Source: Bacteroidales bacterium
GTDB taxonomy: Bacteria > Bacillota > Clostridia > Lachnospirales > Lachnospiraceae
Length of the DNA stretch: 64,000 nucleotides
Reading direction: 5' to 3'
Assembly (NCBI GenBank): GCA_023664535.1
Contig: JAMPFJ010000001.1
Coordinates: 1 to 64,000, forward strand
Shown here: positions 52,869-60,797 of the stretch, piece after piece
Layout of the letters: each line of letters starts with the position of its first letter
How positions within the stretch are numbered: position 1 is the first letter of the stretch
Notes under the pieces: generated by a model
What the model saw: the letters and a program-made list of their open reading frames with translations, nothing else
Databases searched by the model: none
Told to the model about the DNA's origin: nothing
Position numbers and translations under genes: made by a program

Positions 52869-53120
52869 ATGAATAACACGGATAAGGCAAAGCTGGACGC
52901 AGCAAAAAGAATGTTGAAAGGCAAAATTGATATTGAAGAGGTTTCCATGATGATTGGGCTGCCGGTTGAGGTTTTACAGCCGGTGAAGGAGGAAATTGAG
53001 GAAGAATTCCGCAAAGTATATGGGAATACGGATGCTTATGATTTTAATCTGAATCAGGTTTTATATGACAACTATGATGATGTTGGGGATGATTCGGATA
53101 TTATCGGCAGTGAAGAGTAA
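52869..53120 (+). CDS. Small acidic protein of unknown function (83 aa)
   Basis: I do not recognise the family. The first 50 residues are helical. The segment MLKGKIDIEEVSMMIGLPVEVLQPV has the rhythm of a helix-turn-helix like that at the end of Rpn/PD-(D/E)XK proteins. The last 25 residues are very acidic (DNYDDVGDDSDII). GAGG lies upstream and it fits tightly between argH (16 nt) and nadB (32 nt), so it is a real member of this operon. Confidence 0.65.
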   Translation: MNNTDKAKLDAAKRMLKGKIDIEEVSMMIGLPVEVLQPVKEEIEEEFRKVYGNTDAYDFNLNQVLYDNYDDVGDDSDIIGSEE

Positions 53121-53152
53121 TCAATTCGTGCCGGAGGATAACGGGTGAGAAA

Positions 53153-54466
53153 ATGAAAAAAAATTACGATATTGTGATTGTCGGAAACGGTGCGGCGGGA
53201 TTGTTTGCGGCGGCAAAGCTTCCGGCGGATAAGCAGATTGCGGTAATCACAAAGGCGGGAATGGAAGAAAGTGATTCTTTTCTTGCGCAGGGCGGAATTT
53301 GCGTACTGAAAAGTGAAGAGGATTATTCTTCCTATGTTGAGGATACTCTGCGGGCCGGACATTATGAGAATAACCGTGAAGCGGTAGAGATTATGATTCG
53401 TTCCTCCCAGGATATCATTCGGAATCTGGTGGATTTGGGTGTGGAATTTGAGCGGAAGCAGGGGGAGTTTGCTTTTACCAGAGAGGGAGGACATACGACC
53501 TCCAGGATTTTATATCATGAAGACCTTACGGGGAGGGAAATTACTTCAAAGCTTTTGGCGCATGTACAGCGTCTGCCGAATGTGGGCATATTTCCCTATA
53601 CGACGATGGTGGATATTCTGGAAAAGGATAATACCTGTTACGGAATAGCAGCGGAGCTTGCCGACAAAACAGTGCAGCGAATCTACAGTGACTATACGAT
53701 ATGGGCCTGTGGTGGAATCGGGGGGCTTTACCGCCATTCCACGAATTTTTCCCATTTGACCGGAGATGCCCTTGCTGTCTCGCTAAGACATAATATTGCC
53801 CTGCAAAATGTAGATTATGTGCAGATTCATCCGACCACGCTGTACTCCCAAAAGCCGGGAAGACGGTTTTTAATCTCCGAGTCCGTCCGTGGCGAGGGGG
53901 CGGTTCTGCTGGACAAAAACGGCGAGCGGTTTGTGGATGAGCTTCTGCCGAGGGATTTGCTGACTGACAGGATTAAAGAGCAGATGGAAAAGGACAAAAC
54001 GGAGTATGTCATGCTTTCCCTGGAAAAAATGCTGCCGGAGGATATTGTGAAGCGTTTTCCGAATATTTACCGGTATTGCCTGGAGGAGGGATATGATATT
54101 ACCAAAGAGCCGGTTCCGGTTGTGCCGGCACAGCACTATTTTATGGGCGGGGTAAAGGTGGATTCCCACGGAAAAACCTCCATGAAGCGGTTATATGCGG
54201 CGGGGGAAACAGCGTGCAACGGCGTGCACGGCGCAAACCGGCTTGCCAGCAATTCGTTATTGGAGAGCCTTGTCTGGGCAAAGCGTGGGGCGGAAGAGAT
54301 TGCGCAAAATTATGAGGCGGTTCCGGAGGGAGAGTATTCGGACGCTGATTTTTCCGGCGGAAACCTTTGGGAAAAGCCGTACAGTGAATATGCCGGGCGT
54401 TATCATGACAGCGTGCGGAAAAAAATTGAGGCGGACAGTATAATGAGGAAAGAGGGTAAAGAATGA
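53153..54466 (+). CDS. nadB: L-aspartate oxidase
   Basis: FAD enzyme of de novo NAD synthesis that oxidises aspartate to iminoaspartate; in anaerobes fumarate serves as acceptor. 437 residues, shorter than many (about 530), because the C-terminal helical domain is reduced. FAD loop YDIVIVGNGAAGLFAAAKL; EGGHTTSRILYHEDLTGREI; ATGGIGGLY-type loop CGGIGGLYRHSTN; HPTTLY; VRGEGAVLLDKNGERF; HYFMGGVKVD; NGVHGANRLASNSLLE. The stop overlaps the nadC ATG. Fumarate made by argH could feed this enzyme, an attractive but unproven link. Confidence 0.94.
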   Translation: MKKNYDIVIVGNGAAGLFAAAKLPADKQIAVITKAGMEESDSFLAQGGICVLKSEEDYSSYVEDTLRAGHYENNREAVEIMIRSSQDIIRNLVDLGVEFERKQGEFAFTREGGHTTSRILYHEDLTGREITSKLLAHVQRLPNVGIFPYTTMVDILEKDNTCYGIAAELADKTVQRIYSDYTIWACGGIGGLYRHSTNFSHLTGDALAVSLRHNIALQNVDYVQIHPTTLYSQKPGRRFLISESVRGEGAVLLDKNGERFVDELLPRDLLTDRIKEQMEKDKTEYVMLSLEKMLPEDIVKRFPNIYRYCLEEGYDITKEPVPVVPAQHYFMGGVKVDSHGKTSMKRLYAAGETACNGVHGANRLASNSLLESLVWAKRGAEEIAQNYEAVPEGEYSDADFSGGNLWEKPYSEYAGRYHDSVRKKIEADSIMRKEGKE

Positions 54467-55314
54467 GAGAGCTGATGAACCTTAATATAGACGAACCAAT
54501 CCTGCGGGCGTTGCGGGAGGATATTACCGGTGAGGATATTACCACGAATGCGGTTATGCGCACCGCCCAGTCAGGCGAGGTGGATTTGATTTGTAAGCAG
54601 GACGGAATCCTTGCCGGTTTGGAGGTATTTAAACGTGTATTTGAGCTGCTGGATGAAAAGACGGCATTTAAAATGCATGCGCAGGATGGGGATGAGGTAA
54701 AGAACGGTCAGATTTTAGGAAAGGTAAGAGGGGACATCCGTGTTTTGTTGGAGGGGGAGCGGACGGCGCTTAATTATCTGCAAAGAATGAGCGGGATTGC
54801 CACATACACCCATTCCATTGCGGTGTTGCTTGAGGGGAGTGGGACAAAGCTTCTGGATACCAGGAAAACCACGCCCAATATGCGGATATTTGAAAAATAT
54901 GCGGTAAAAGTGGGAGGAGGCTGTAACCACCGGTTTAACCTGTCCGACGGAATTTTATTAAAGGATAACCATATCGGAGCGGCGGGAGGCGTTGCGGAGG
55001 CGGTAAGAATGGCGAAGGAGTATGCCCCCTTTGTCCGTAAGATTGAGGTTGAAGTGGAAAATCTGGATATGGTGAGGGAAGCGCTGGCGGCAGGTGCAGA
55101 TATCATTATGCTGGATAATATGGATAAAGAGACCATGAAAGAGGCAGTCCGTATCATTGACGGCAGGGCAAAAACGGAGTGCTCCGGAAATGTGACAAAG
55201 GAAAATGCTGCCAGTCTGGTTGACATCGGGGTGGACTACATTTCTTCCGGTGCGTTAACCCATTCGGCGCCGATTCTGGACTTATCGCTGAAAAATCTGC
55301 ATAAGACAGATTAG
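54463..55314 (+). CDS. nadC: Nicotinate-nucleotide pyrophosphorylase (quinolinate phosphoribosyltransferase)
   Basis: Makes nicotinate mononucleotide from quinolinate and PRPP. 283 residues. Motifs: REDITGEDITTNAV, ERTALNYLQRMSGIAT, LLDTRKTTPNMRIFEKYAVKVGGGCNHRFNLSDGILLKDNH, VEVENLDMVREAL, IMLDNMD and ECSGNVT. Coupled to nadB by ATGA. nadA is not between or beside these genes, so quinolinate synthase must be encoded elsewhere. A strong bidirectional terminator follows. Confidence 0.97.
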   Translation: MRELMNLNIDEPILRALREDITGEDITTNAVMRTAQSGEVDLICKQDGILAGLEVFKRVFELLDEKTAFKMHAQDGDEVKNGQILGKVRGDIRVLLEGERTALNYLQRMSGIATYTHSIAVLLEGSGTKLLDTRKTTPNMRIFEKYAVKVGGGCNHRFNLSDGILLKDNHIGAAGGVAEAVRMAKEYAPFVRKIEVEVENLDMVREALAAGADIIMLDNMDKETMKEAVRIIDGRAKTECSGNVTKENAASLVDIGVDYISSGALTHSAPILDLSLKNLHKTD

Positions 55315-55324
55315 ATACCGACGA

Positions 55325-55408
55325 AAAAAAGGCTGTTGCACGAAGGTTTATTTCCTGCTTTGCATGGTGCAAAGCAGATATTTCCCCTTCGTGCGGCAGC
55401 CTTTTTTC
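55325..55408. terminator. Bidirectional, branched terminator between nadC and argG
   Basis: The outer arms AAAGGCTGTTGCACGAAGG and CCTTCGTGCGGCAGCCTTT pair (two G-T). Inside sits a perfect 10-bp hairpin, CTGCTTTGCA-TGG-TGCAAAGCAG (55355-55377). A- and T-tracts flank both sides, so it can end transcription of both convergent genes. Confidence 0.85.
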
Positions 55409-55419
55409 TACAGCATTAT

Positions 55420-56628
55420 TTATTTTTTTGCGTCTAACATTGCACGGACCTTTGTGGAAAGACCGAACAGATTGATAAAGCCTTCCGCATCCTTATGGTC
55501 ATATAAGTCACCGGTAGTAAAGCTTGCCAGTGATTCGGAATACAGGGAGTATGGAGAAGTGGTGCCGGCTTTAATGATATTTCCCTTGTACAGCTTAAAT
55601 TTAACTTCACCGGTTACGCGCTCCTGGGTAGAGGTGACAAAAGCCTGTAACGCCTCGCGAAGCGGTGACCACCATTTTCCTTCGTATACCACATCGGCAA
55701 ACTTATCGCCAATGGTCTTTTTAAATGCCAGTGTCTCCCGGTCAAGGATTAATTCCTCCAGCTGCTCGTGGGCTTCCATCAAAATGGTTCCGCCGGGAGT
55801 TTCGTATACGCCGCGGGATTTCATTCCCACTACACGGTTTTCTACAATATCCACAATACCGATGCCGTGTTTACCGCCTAAACGATTCAGCTCACGGATA
55901 ATATCGGAAACCTTCATTTCTTTTCCGTTCACGGATTTCGGAACACCCTTTTCAAAGGTAAGGGTAACATATTCGGCTTCGTCGGGAGCCTTTTCCGGAT
56001 AGGTGCCAAGAACCAGTAAATGCTCATAATTCGGTTCGCTGGCAGGGTCCTCCAATTCCAGTCCTTCATGGCTGATATGCCATAAATTACGGTCGCGGCT
56101 GTAAGAAGAGTCAGCGGAAAACGGCAGGTTAATTCCATGCTGGCGGCAGTATTCAATCTCCTCCTCACGGGAGTTCATGGTCCATTCATCCTGTCTCCAT
56201 GCGGCAATGATTTTCAGCTCGGGACCAAATGCCTTGATGGCAAGCTCAAAGCGGACCTGGTCATTTCCTTTACCCGTAGCGCCGTGGCAAATTGCCGTAG
56301 CGCCTTCCTTGTGGGCAATATCTACCAAAATCTTACCGATTAGTGGTCTTGCCATAGAAGTGCCTAATAAATATTTATTCTCGTAAACGGCGCCTGCCTG
56401 CACGGTAGGAACGATATATTCATCGCAAAATTCATCGACAACATCCAGAACGTAGCACTTGGAAGCGCCGCTTGCCTTTGCTCTTTCCTCTAAACCCTCC
56501 AGTTCGCTTTCCTGTCCCACATCAATGCATACGCAGATTACGTCATAGTCGTAATTCTCCTTTAACCATGGGATAATGGCAGTGGTATCCAGTCCACCGG
56601 AATAAGCCAAAATAACTTTTTCTTTCAT
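55420..56628 (-). CDS. argG: Argininosuccinate synthase
   Basis: Joins citrulline and aspartate with ATP. 402 residues. ATP loop [20 protein letters not shown] (residues 4-23); [47 protein letters not shown]; and the C-terminal oligomerisation helix, complete. AAGGAGG sits 9 nt before the codon at 56628; an ATG at 56646 is in frame but overlaps that ribosome site. It is transcribed away from argC-argB, with ARG boxes in the shared region. Confidence 0.96.
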   Translation of the reverse strand: MKEKVILAYSGGLDTTAIIPWLKENYDYDVICVCIDVGQESELEGLEERAKASGASKCYVLDVVDEFCDEYIVPTVQAGAVYENKYLLGTSMARPLIGKILVDIAHKEGATAICHGATGKGNDQVRFELAIKAFGPELKIIAAWRQDEWTMNSREEEIEYCRQHGINLPFSADSSYSRDRNLWHISHEGLELEDPASEPNYEHLLVLGTYPEKAPDEAEYVTLTFEKGVPKSVNGKEMKVSDIIRELNRLGGKHGIGIVDIVENRVVGMKSRGVYETPGGTILMEAHEQLEELILDRETLAFKKTIGDKFADVVYEGKWWSPLREALQAFVTSTQERVTGEVKFKLYKGNIIKAGTTSPYSLYSESLASFTTGDLYDHKDAEGFINLFGLSTKVRAMLDAKK

Positions 56629-56660
56629 GTAAAAGTCCTCCTTCAAAATATCTATTGACT

Positions 56661-56690
56661 AATATACAACCAAAGTGAATGTTGTGCAAC
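56661..56690 (-). promoter_or_regulatory. argG promoter with overlapping ARG box
   Basis: On the minus strand TTGCAC (56689-56684), 17 nt, TATATT (56666-56661). The + strand GTGAATGTTGTGCAAC (56675-56690) is an ARG-box match that covers the -35. Confidence 0.7.
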
Positions 56691-56729
56691 CTTTTTTTAA
56701 CAGAAAATATAGAAAAATGTGAAAAATAA

Positions 56730-56748
56730 CTTGCATAATATTCATAAC
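56730..56748. promoter_or_regulatory. ARG box between argG and argC
   Basis: CTTGCATAATATTCATAAC; its reverse complement contains ATGAATATTATGCAA, nearly the argJ box. It lies between the divergent promoters and could serve both. Confidence 0.75.
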
Positions 56749-56837
56749 AAATGTATAATTATTAAAATATTAGCAAAGGGATTGACACTATACAGAAAAA
56801 GGAAAGAGTGTTATAATTAAAATTCGGGTTTCTTTTC

Positions 56838-56865
56838 TTGACACAGAGAAGAGAGAAAATATACA
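56838..56865 (+). promoter_or_regulatory. Probable argC promoter
   Basis: TTGACA (56838-56843), 16 nt, TATACA (56860-56865). An alternative is TATACA (56789-56794), 17 nt, TATAAT (56812-56817). Confidence 0.55.
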
Positions 56866-56920
56866 CTGTGCAGGGCGCAGTATAAAATTAAGAAAAAGAC
56901 GGATAAGGAAGGAAAAGGAT

Positions 56921-57961
56921 ATGATTAAAGCAGGAATCATCGGTTCGACAGGATATGCCGGTCAGGAGCTGGTAAGATTATTGTTAGGACACAGGGAAGC
57001 GGAGATAGTATGGTATGGTTCCAGAAGCTATATTGATAAACAATACTATCAGGTTTTTGGAAATATGTTCGAGCTTGTGGACGCCAAATGCTTAGATGAC
57101 AATATGGAGGAGCTGGCGAAGAAGGCGGATGTAATTTTTACGGCAACACCCCAGGGCTTATGCGCTTCTCTTGTTAATGAAGATATTTTGTCTGCGGTAA
57201 AAATTATTGATTTGAGCGCCGACTTTCGGATTAAGGATGTGGCGGTTTATGAAAAATGGTATGGCATCAGCCATAAGTCGCCGGAATTTATTGGGGAAGC
57301 GGTTTACGGCCTGTGTGAAATCAACAGGGAGCAGATAAAAGGAAAACGGCTGGTGGCAAATCCGGGATGCTACACAACCTGCTCGATTCTTTCCCTGTAT
57401 CCGCTGGTAAAGGAAGGAATAATTGATGTAGACAGCATAATCATTGATGCAAAGTCGGGAACCTCCGGAGCGGGAAGAGGAGCAAAAATCGGGAATCTGT
57501 ACTGTGAAGTAAATGAAAATATGAAAGCATACGGAGTAACCACTCACCGGCATACCCCGGAGATAGAGGAACAGCTGGGATATGCCTGCGGTAAGGACGT
57601 CGTCCTTACGTTTACCCCGCATCTGGTACCGATGAACCGGGGAATTTTAGTGACCGCTTACGCCGGACTGGAAAAAGATTATTCAGAGGATGAAATCCGG
57701 GCGGTGTATAACCGGTACTATGGCGGGGAAACCTTTATCCGGGTTTTGGATGAAGACGTTCCGCCGGAAACCCGATGGGTAGAGGGCAGTAATTTTGTAG
57801 ACATAAACGTTAAGCTGGATGAGCGGACAAAAAGAGTGGTGGTTATGGGCGCCCTGGATAATCTAATCAAGGGAGCTGCCGGGCAGGCGGTACAGAATAT
57901 GAATCTGGTTTTCGGACTGCCGGAAACCATGGGCTTGGAGCAGGCACCGCTATTTCCGTAA
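56921..57961 (+). CDS. argC: N-acetyl-gamma-glutamyl-phosphate reductase
   Basis: Third step of arginine synthesis, NADPH-dependent. 346 residues. NADP loop AGIIGSTGYAGQELVRLL; FTATPQGLCASLV; IDLSADFRIKD; catalytic Cys in NPGCYTTCSILSLYPL; SGTSGAGRGA; HRHTPEIEEQL; and the closing DNLIKGAAGQAVQNMNLVFGL. AAGGAAGGA before the ATG. Followed by argB after 37 nt, an argCB operon driven from the argG-argC region. Confidence 0.97.
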   Translation: MIKAGIIGSTGYAGQELVRLLLGHREAEIVWYGSRSYIDKQYYQVFGNMFELVDAKCLDDNMEELAKKADVIFTATPQGLCASLVNEDILSAVKIIDLSADFRIKDVAVYEKWYGISHKSPEFIGEAVYGLCEINREQIKGKRLVANPGCYTTCSILSLYPLVKEGIIDVDSIIIDAKSGTSGAGRGAKIGNLYCEVNENMKAYGVTTHRHTPEIEEQLGYACGKDVVLTFTPHLVPMNRGILVTAYAGLEKDYSEDEIRAVYNRYYGGETFIRVLDEDVPPETRWVEGSNFVDINVKLDERTKRVVVMGALDNLIKGAAGQAVQNMNLVFGLPETMGLEQAPLFP

Positions 57962-57998
57962 AAGGTATTGAAAACAGCAGCAAGGAGAGGATAAAAGG

Positions 57999-58889
57999 AT
58001 GATTAACAAGAATAATAATATGGAACAGGTAATTGTAAAGGCGCAGACCTTAATTGAGGCACTGCCGTATATACAGAAATTTAACGGTAAAAAGATTGTA
58101 GTGAAGTATGGCGGAAGCGCCATGCTGGATGAGGATTTGAAATATAATGTGATTAAGGACGTCGCTTTACTTAAGCTGATAGGCTTGAAGCCGATTATTG
58201 TACACGGCGGAGGAAAGGAAATCAGTAAATGGGTAGAAAAGATTGGAAAGGAGCCGGAGTTTATTAACGGGCTGCGGGTGACGGATGCCGAGACCATGGA
58301 GATAGCGGAAATGGTACTGTCAAAGGTAAATAAGGGGCTTGTCCAGATGATGCAGAAGCTCGGTCTGAATGCGGTGGGAATCAGCGGAAAGGACGCAGGG
58401 CTGATTACCGTAACCAAGAGATTTCCGGGGGGAAAGGATATTGGTTATGTCGGAGAGGTCAAGAGCGTGAACAGCAGGATTTTGGACACGCTGATTGACA
58501 ATGATTTTATTCCGGTAATTGCGCCGATTGGCTCGTCGGAGGATTTTGAAGGGTATAATATTAACGCTGATGATGCGGCATGTGCGGTGGCAAAGGCAAT
58601 TACGGCGGAAAAATTGGTATTCCTCACCGATATTGAGGGGGTATTCGTTGACCCGGACGATAAGAATACGTTGATTTCCGAAATGGATATCCGTGAGGCA
58701 AAAGCGTTTATTGAGAAAGGGATTGTAGGGGGAGGAATGCTTCCGAAGCTTGCGAACTGTATCGATGCCATTGAACACGGGGTTTCCAGAGTCCATGTTC
58801 TGGACGGACGCGTGGAGCATTGCCTGCTGCTGGAATTTTTCACCGAAAAAGGTATCGGGACTGCTATTTTGAAAGAGCCCCTGTTTTAA
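57999..58889 (+). CDS. argB: Acetylglutamate kinase
   Basis: Second step of arginine synthesis: phosphorylates N-acetylglutamate. 296 residues of the amino-acid-kinase fold. [21 protein letters not shown] (Lys of the ATP site), [54 protein letters not shown] and [18 protein letters not shown]. The N-terminal helix before the core suggests an arginine-sensitive form, but that is not provable here. ATG 57999 after AGGAGAGG. Confidence 0.97.
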   Translation: MINKNNNMEQVIVKAQTLIEALPYIQKFNGKKIVVKYGGSAMLDEDLKYNVIKDVALLKLIGLKPIIVHGGGKEISKWVEKIGKEPEFINGLRVTDAETMEIAEMVLSKVNKGLVQMMQKLGLNAVGISGKDAGLITVTKRFPGGKDIGYVGEVKSVNSRILDTLIDNDFIPVIAPIGSSEDFEGYNINADDAACAVAKAITAEKLVFLTDIEGVFVDPDDKNTLISEMDIREAKAFIEKGIVGGGMLPKLANCIDAIEHGVSRVHVLDGRVEHCLLLEFFTEKGIGTAILKEPLF

Positions 58890-58903
58890 AAGAGGAATAC
58901 GGA

Positions 58904-60250
58904 ATGAAAAGAAAATGGATGGTTTATTTGCTGATTGGCATGCTGTTTACGGTGCTTCTGGCAGGCTGCGGGAAAAAACCTGCGGTGGGGGAAGAATCCG
59001 ATGCGCCGGCGGACTATAAAGGAATGATGCGGAAATGGAAGCAGGAAGCGGTTTCCGAAACGCTTACCTGCTGGTATACCAGTGATACCGATAATCAGTG
59101 GCTCAGTGAAGCGGCAAAGGAATTTGAACAGGAATACGGGATTAAGGTCAATCCGGTTTATTATGACGGGGTGAGCCTTTTTGATGATATGAATCAGGCA
59201 AACCTAAGCGGCAGCGGTCCGGACGTCTATATTATGGGAAACGACCAGCTGGAGCTGGCAAGAAACAGCGGTATGCTGGCGGAAAATACCGTCTTTGACG
59301 ATACATTTTGGAAAGAACATTATCCGGAGACAGCAAAGAAGGCGTTAACCTATCAGAACAGGCAGTATGGTTATCCGGTATATTTTGACACCTACTGTCT
59401 CGTCTATGATGCCAATCTGTTAGAAAATGCACCGGCGTCTATTGACGATATTCTGGCGTTTCTGGATGAGTATGAGGACACCGGCTCCACGAAAGCGATT
59501 TTTCGGTGGGATGTGGCTGACCCCTATATCAATACGATGTTTATTGCCTCCTATGCCGAACTGTTTGGCGATAACGGGGATGACGGTACGGTATTTCGGG
59601 TAAATCAGGAGAAGTCCGTTGCGGCAATGGAATATTTCCAGTCGCTGAGCGCATATCTGTGGATGGACAAAAGCAATATTTCCCATGATACGGTGATAAA
59701 CCGGATTAAGGATAAAACGCTGGTATTGGGCTTATGCAAGTCGGACATTCTTCCGGTGCTTTATGAAATGAACAAAGAAAGCAGCGCCGATAAACAGGAA
59801 GAGCTTCCGGAAGAGGCGGAGAATGGGGAAACGGAAGAGGAGCAGGAAGAAACAAAGGAGGAGACGAATTATCAGATATCCTATGTGCCGAGCCTTACTG
59901 CCGAGCTTTCTTCCACGACATTGTCCACCACCTACGGAGCATTCGTAAACCCCTATGCGCAGGATGAGGCGGCGGGAAATATGTTTGCCCTTTATTTAAG
60001 CTATGCACATCCGGAAAAGCAGTATGCAGGAAACGGCAGGCTTCCGGTTATCAATCAGCAGGACGGTTTTGATGCGATGCAGTCTGTTTTATATGCCCAG
60101 TATCTGAATTCGATGCCGGTTCCCAAGGTTATGGTGTTAGGGGACTATCTGACGGAAAGCGGAATTGCTTTTGATGCAATATGGTCGGGAAAGGATGCGG
60201 GGGAACAGCTTGACTGGCTGCAAAAGACAATGGAACAGAAAATAAAATAA
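58904..60250 (+). CDS. Extracellular solute-binding lipoprotein (family 1, sugar type), orphan
   Basis: A 448-residue secreted lipoprotein. Signal peptide residues 1-21 with the lipobox LLAGC. The mature part has the family 1 binding-protein fold: LTCWYTSDTDNQWLSEAAKEFEQEYGIKVNPVYYDG, SGSGPDVYIMGNDQLELARNSGM, YGYPVYFDTYCLVYDANLL, and a C-terminal lobe with GNGRLPVI. An acidic insertion of about 25 residues (ELPEEAENGETEEEQEE) interrupts the second half. No ABC permease or ATPase is adjacent. It follows argB by 14 nt, so it may be co-transcribed with it. ATG 58904 after AGAGGA. Confidence 0.85.
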   Translation: MKRKWMVYLLIGMLFTVLLAGCGKKPAVGEESDAPADYKGMMRKWKQEAVSETLTCWYTSDTDNQWLSEAAKEFEQEYGIKVNPVYYDGVSLFDDMNQANLSGSGPDVYIMGNDQLELARNSGMLAENTVFDDTFWKEHYPETAKKALTYQNRQYGYPVYFDTYCLVYDANLLENAPASIDDILAFLDEYEDTGSTKAIFRWDVADPYINTMFIASYAELFGDNGDDGTVFRVNQEKSVAAMEYFQSLSAYLWMDKSNISHDTVINRIKDKTLVLGLCKSDILPVLYEMNKESSADKQEELPEEAENGETEEEQEETKEETNYQISYVPSLTAELSSTTLSTTYGAFVNPYAQDEAAGNMFALYLSYAHPEKQYAGNGRLPVINQQDGFDAMQSVLYAQYLNSMPVPKVMVLGDYLTESGIAFDAIWSGKDAGEQLDWLQKTMEQKIK

Positions 60251-60311
60251 ATGAATAAAAAACAGGATAAGCCACGCATACTATTTTCAGGAAAAAACAG
60301 GAGGGAAATAT

Positions 60312-60752
60312 ATGTGGGGCTTTTTAATTGCTATGCTGTCCGGTGCGCTGATGAGTGTTCAGGGAGTGTTCAATACCGGAGTGACGAAGGAGAGCGGTCC
60401 GTGGCTGACGAACTGTTTTGTACAGTTCACCGGGTTTTTGGTCTGTCTTGGACTTTTTCTTTTTATGGAGCAGGGAAAAATACCGATTGGGGATTTGTTT
60501 AAGGTAGAGCGCAAATATATGCTGCTGGGAGGAGTAATCGGCGCATTTATCACTTATACGGTGATTCAGAGTATGTCCTCCTTGGGACCGGCAAAGGCGA
60601 TAATGGCGATTGTGGTCACCCAGGTGCTGGTAGGATACTTAATCGAATTATTCGGGCTCTTTGGGGTGGAGAAGGTTCCTTTTTCCATGAGTAAGCTGAT
60701 TGGTGTGTGCATTGCCATCGCAGGGCTCGTCGTCTTTAAATGGGAAGCATGA
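60312..60752 (+). CDS. DUF606/YdcZ-type DMT family membrane protein
   Basis: A 146-residue membrane protein of four to five helices. N-terminus MWGFLIAMLSGALMSVQGVFNTG is the DUF606 hallmark; PWLTNCFVQFTGFLVCLGLFL, LLGGVIGAFITYTVIQSM and LGPAKAIMAIVVTQVLVGYLIE follow. Half-size drug/metabolite transporters such as this are thought to work as dimers. Substrate unknown. GGAGGGAA upstream of the ATG. Confidence 0.88.
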   Translation: MWGFLIAMLSGALMSVQGVFNTGVTKESGPWLTNCFVQFTGFLVCLGLFLFMEQGKIPIGDLFKVERKYMLLGGVIGAFITYTVIQSMSSLGPAKAIMAIVVTQVLVGYLIELFGLFGVEKVPFSMSKLIGVCIAIAGLVVFKWEA

Positions 60753-60767
60753 AGAATTTACTGTTGA

Positions 60768-60797
60768 AAAAAGAGGCGGTTTATTCCGCCTCTTTTT
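60768..60797. terminator. Bidirectional terminator between the DMT and chemotaxis genes
   Basis: AAAAAGAGGCGG (60768-60779) pairs with CCGCCTCTTTTT (60786-60797), loop TTTATT. The right arm covers the last codons and the stop of the receptor gene on the other strand. Confidence 0.9.
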
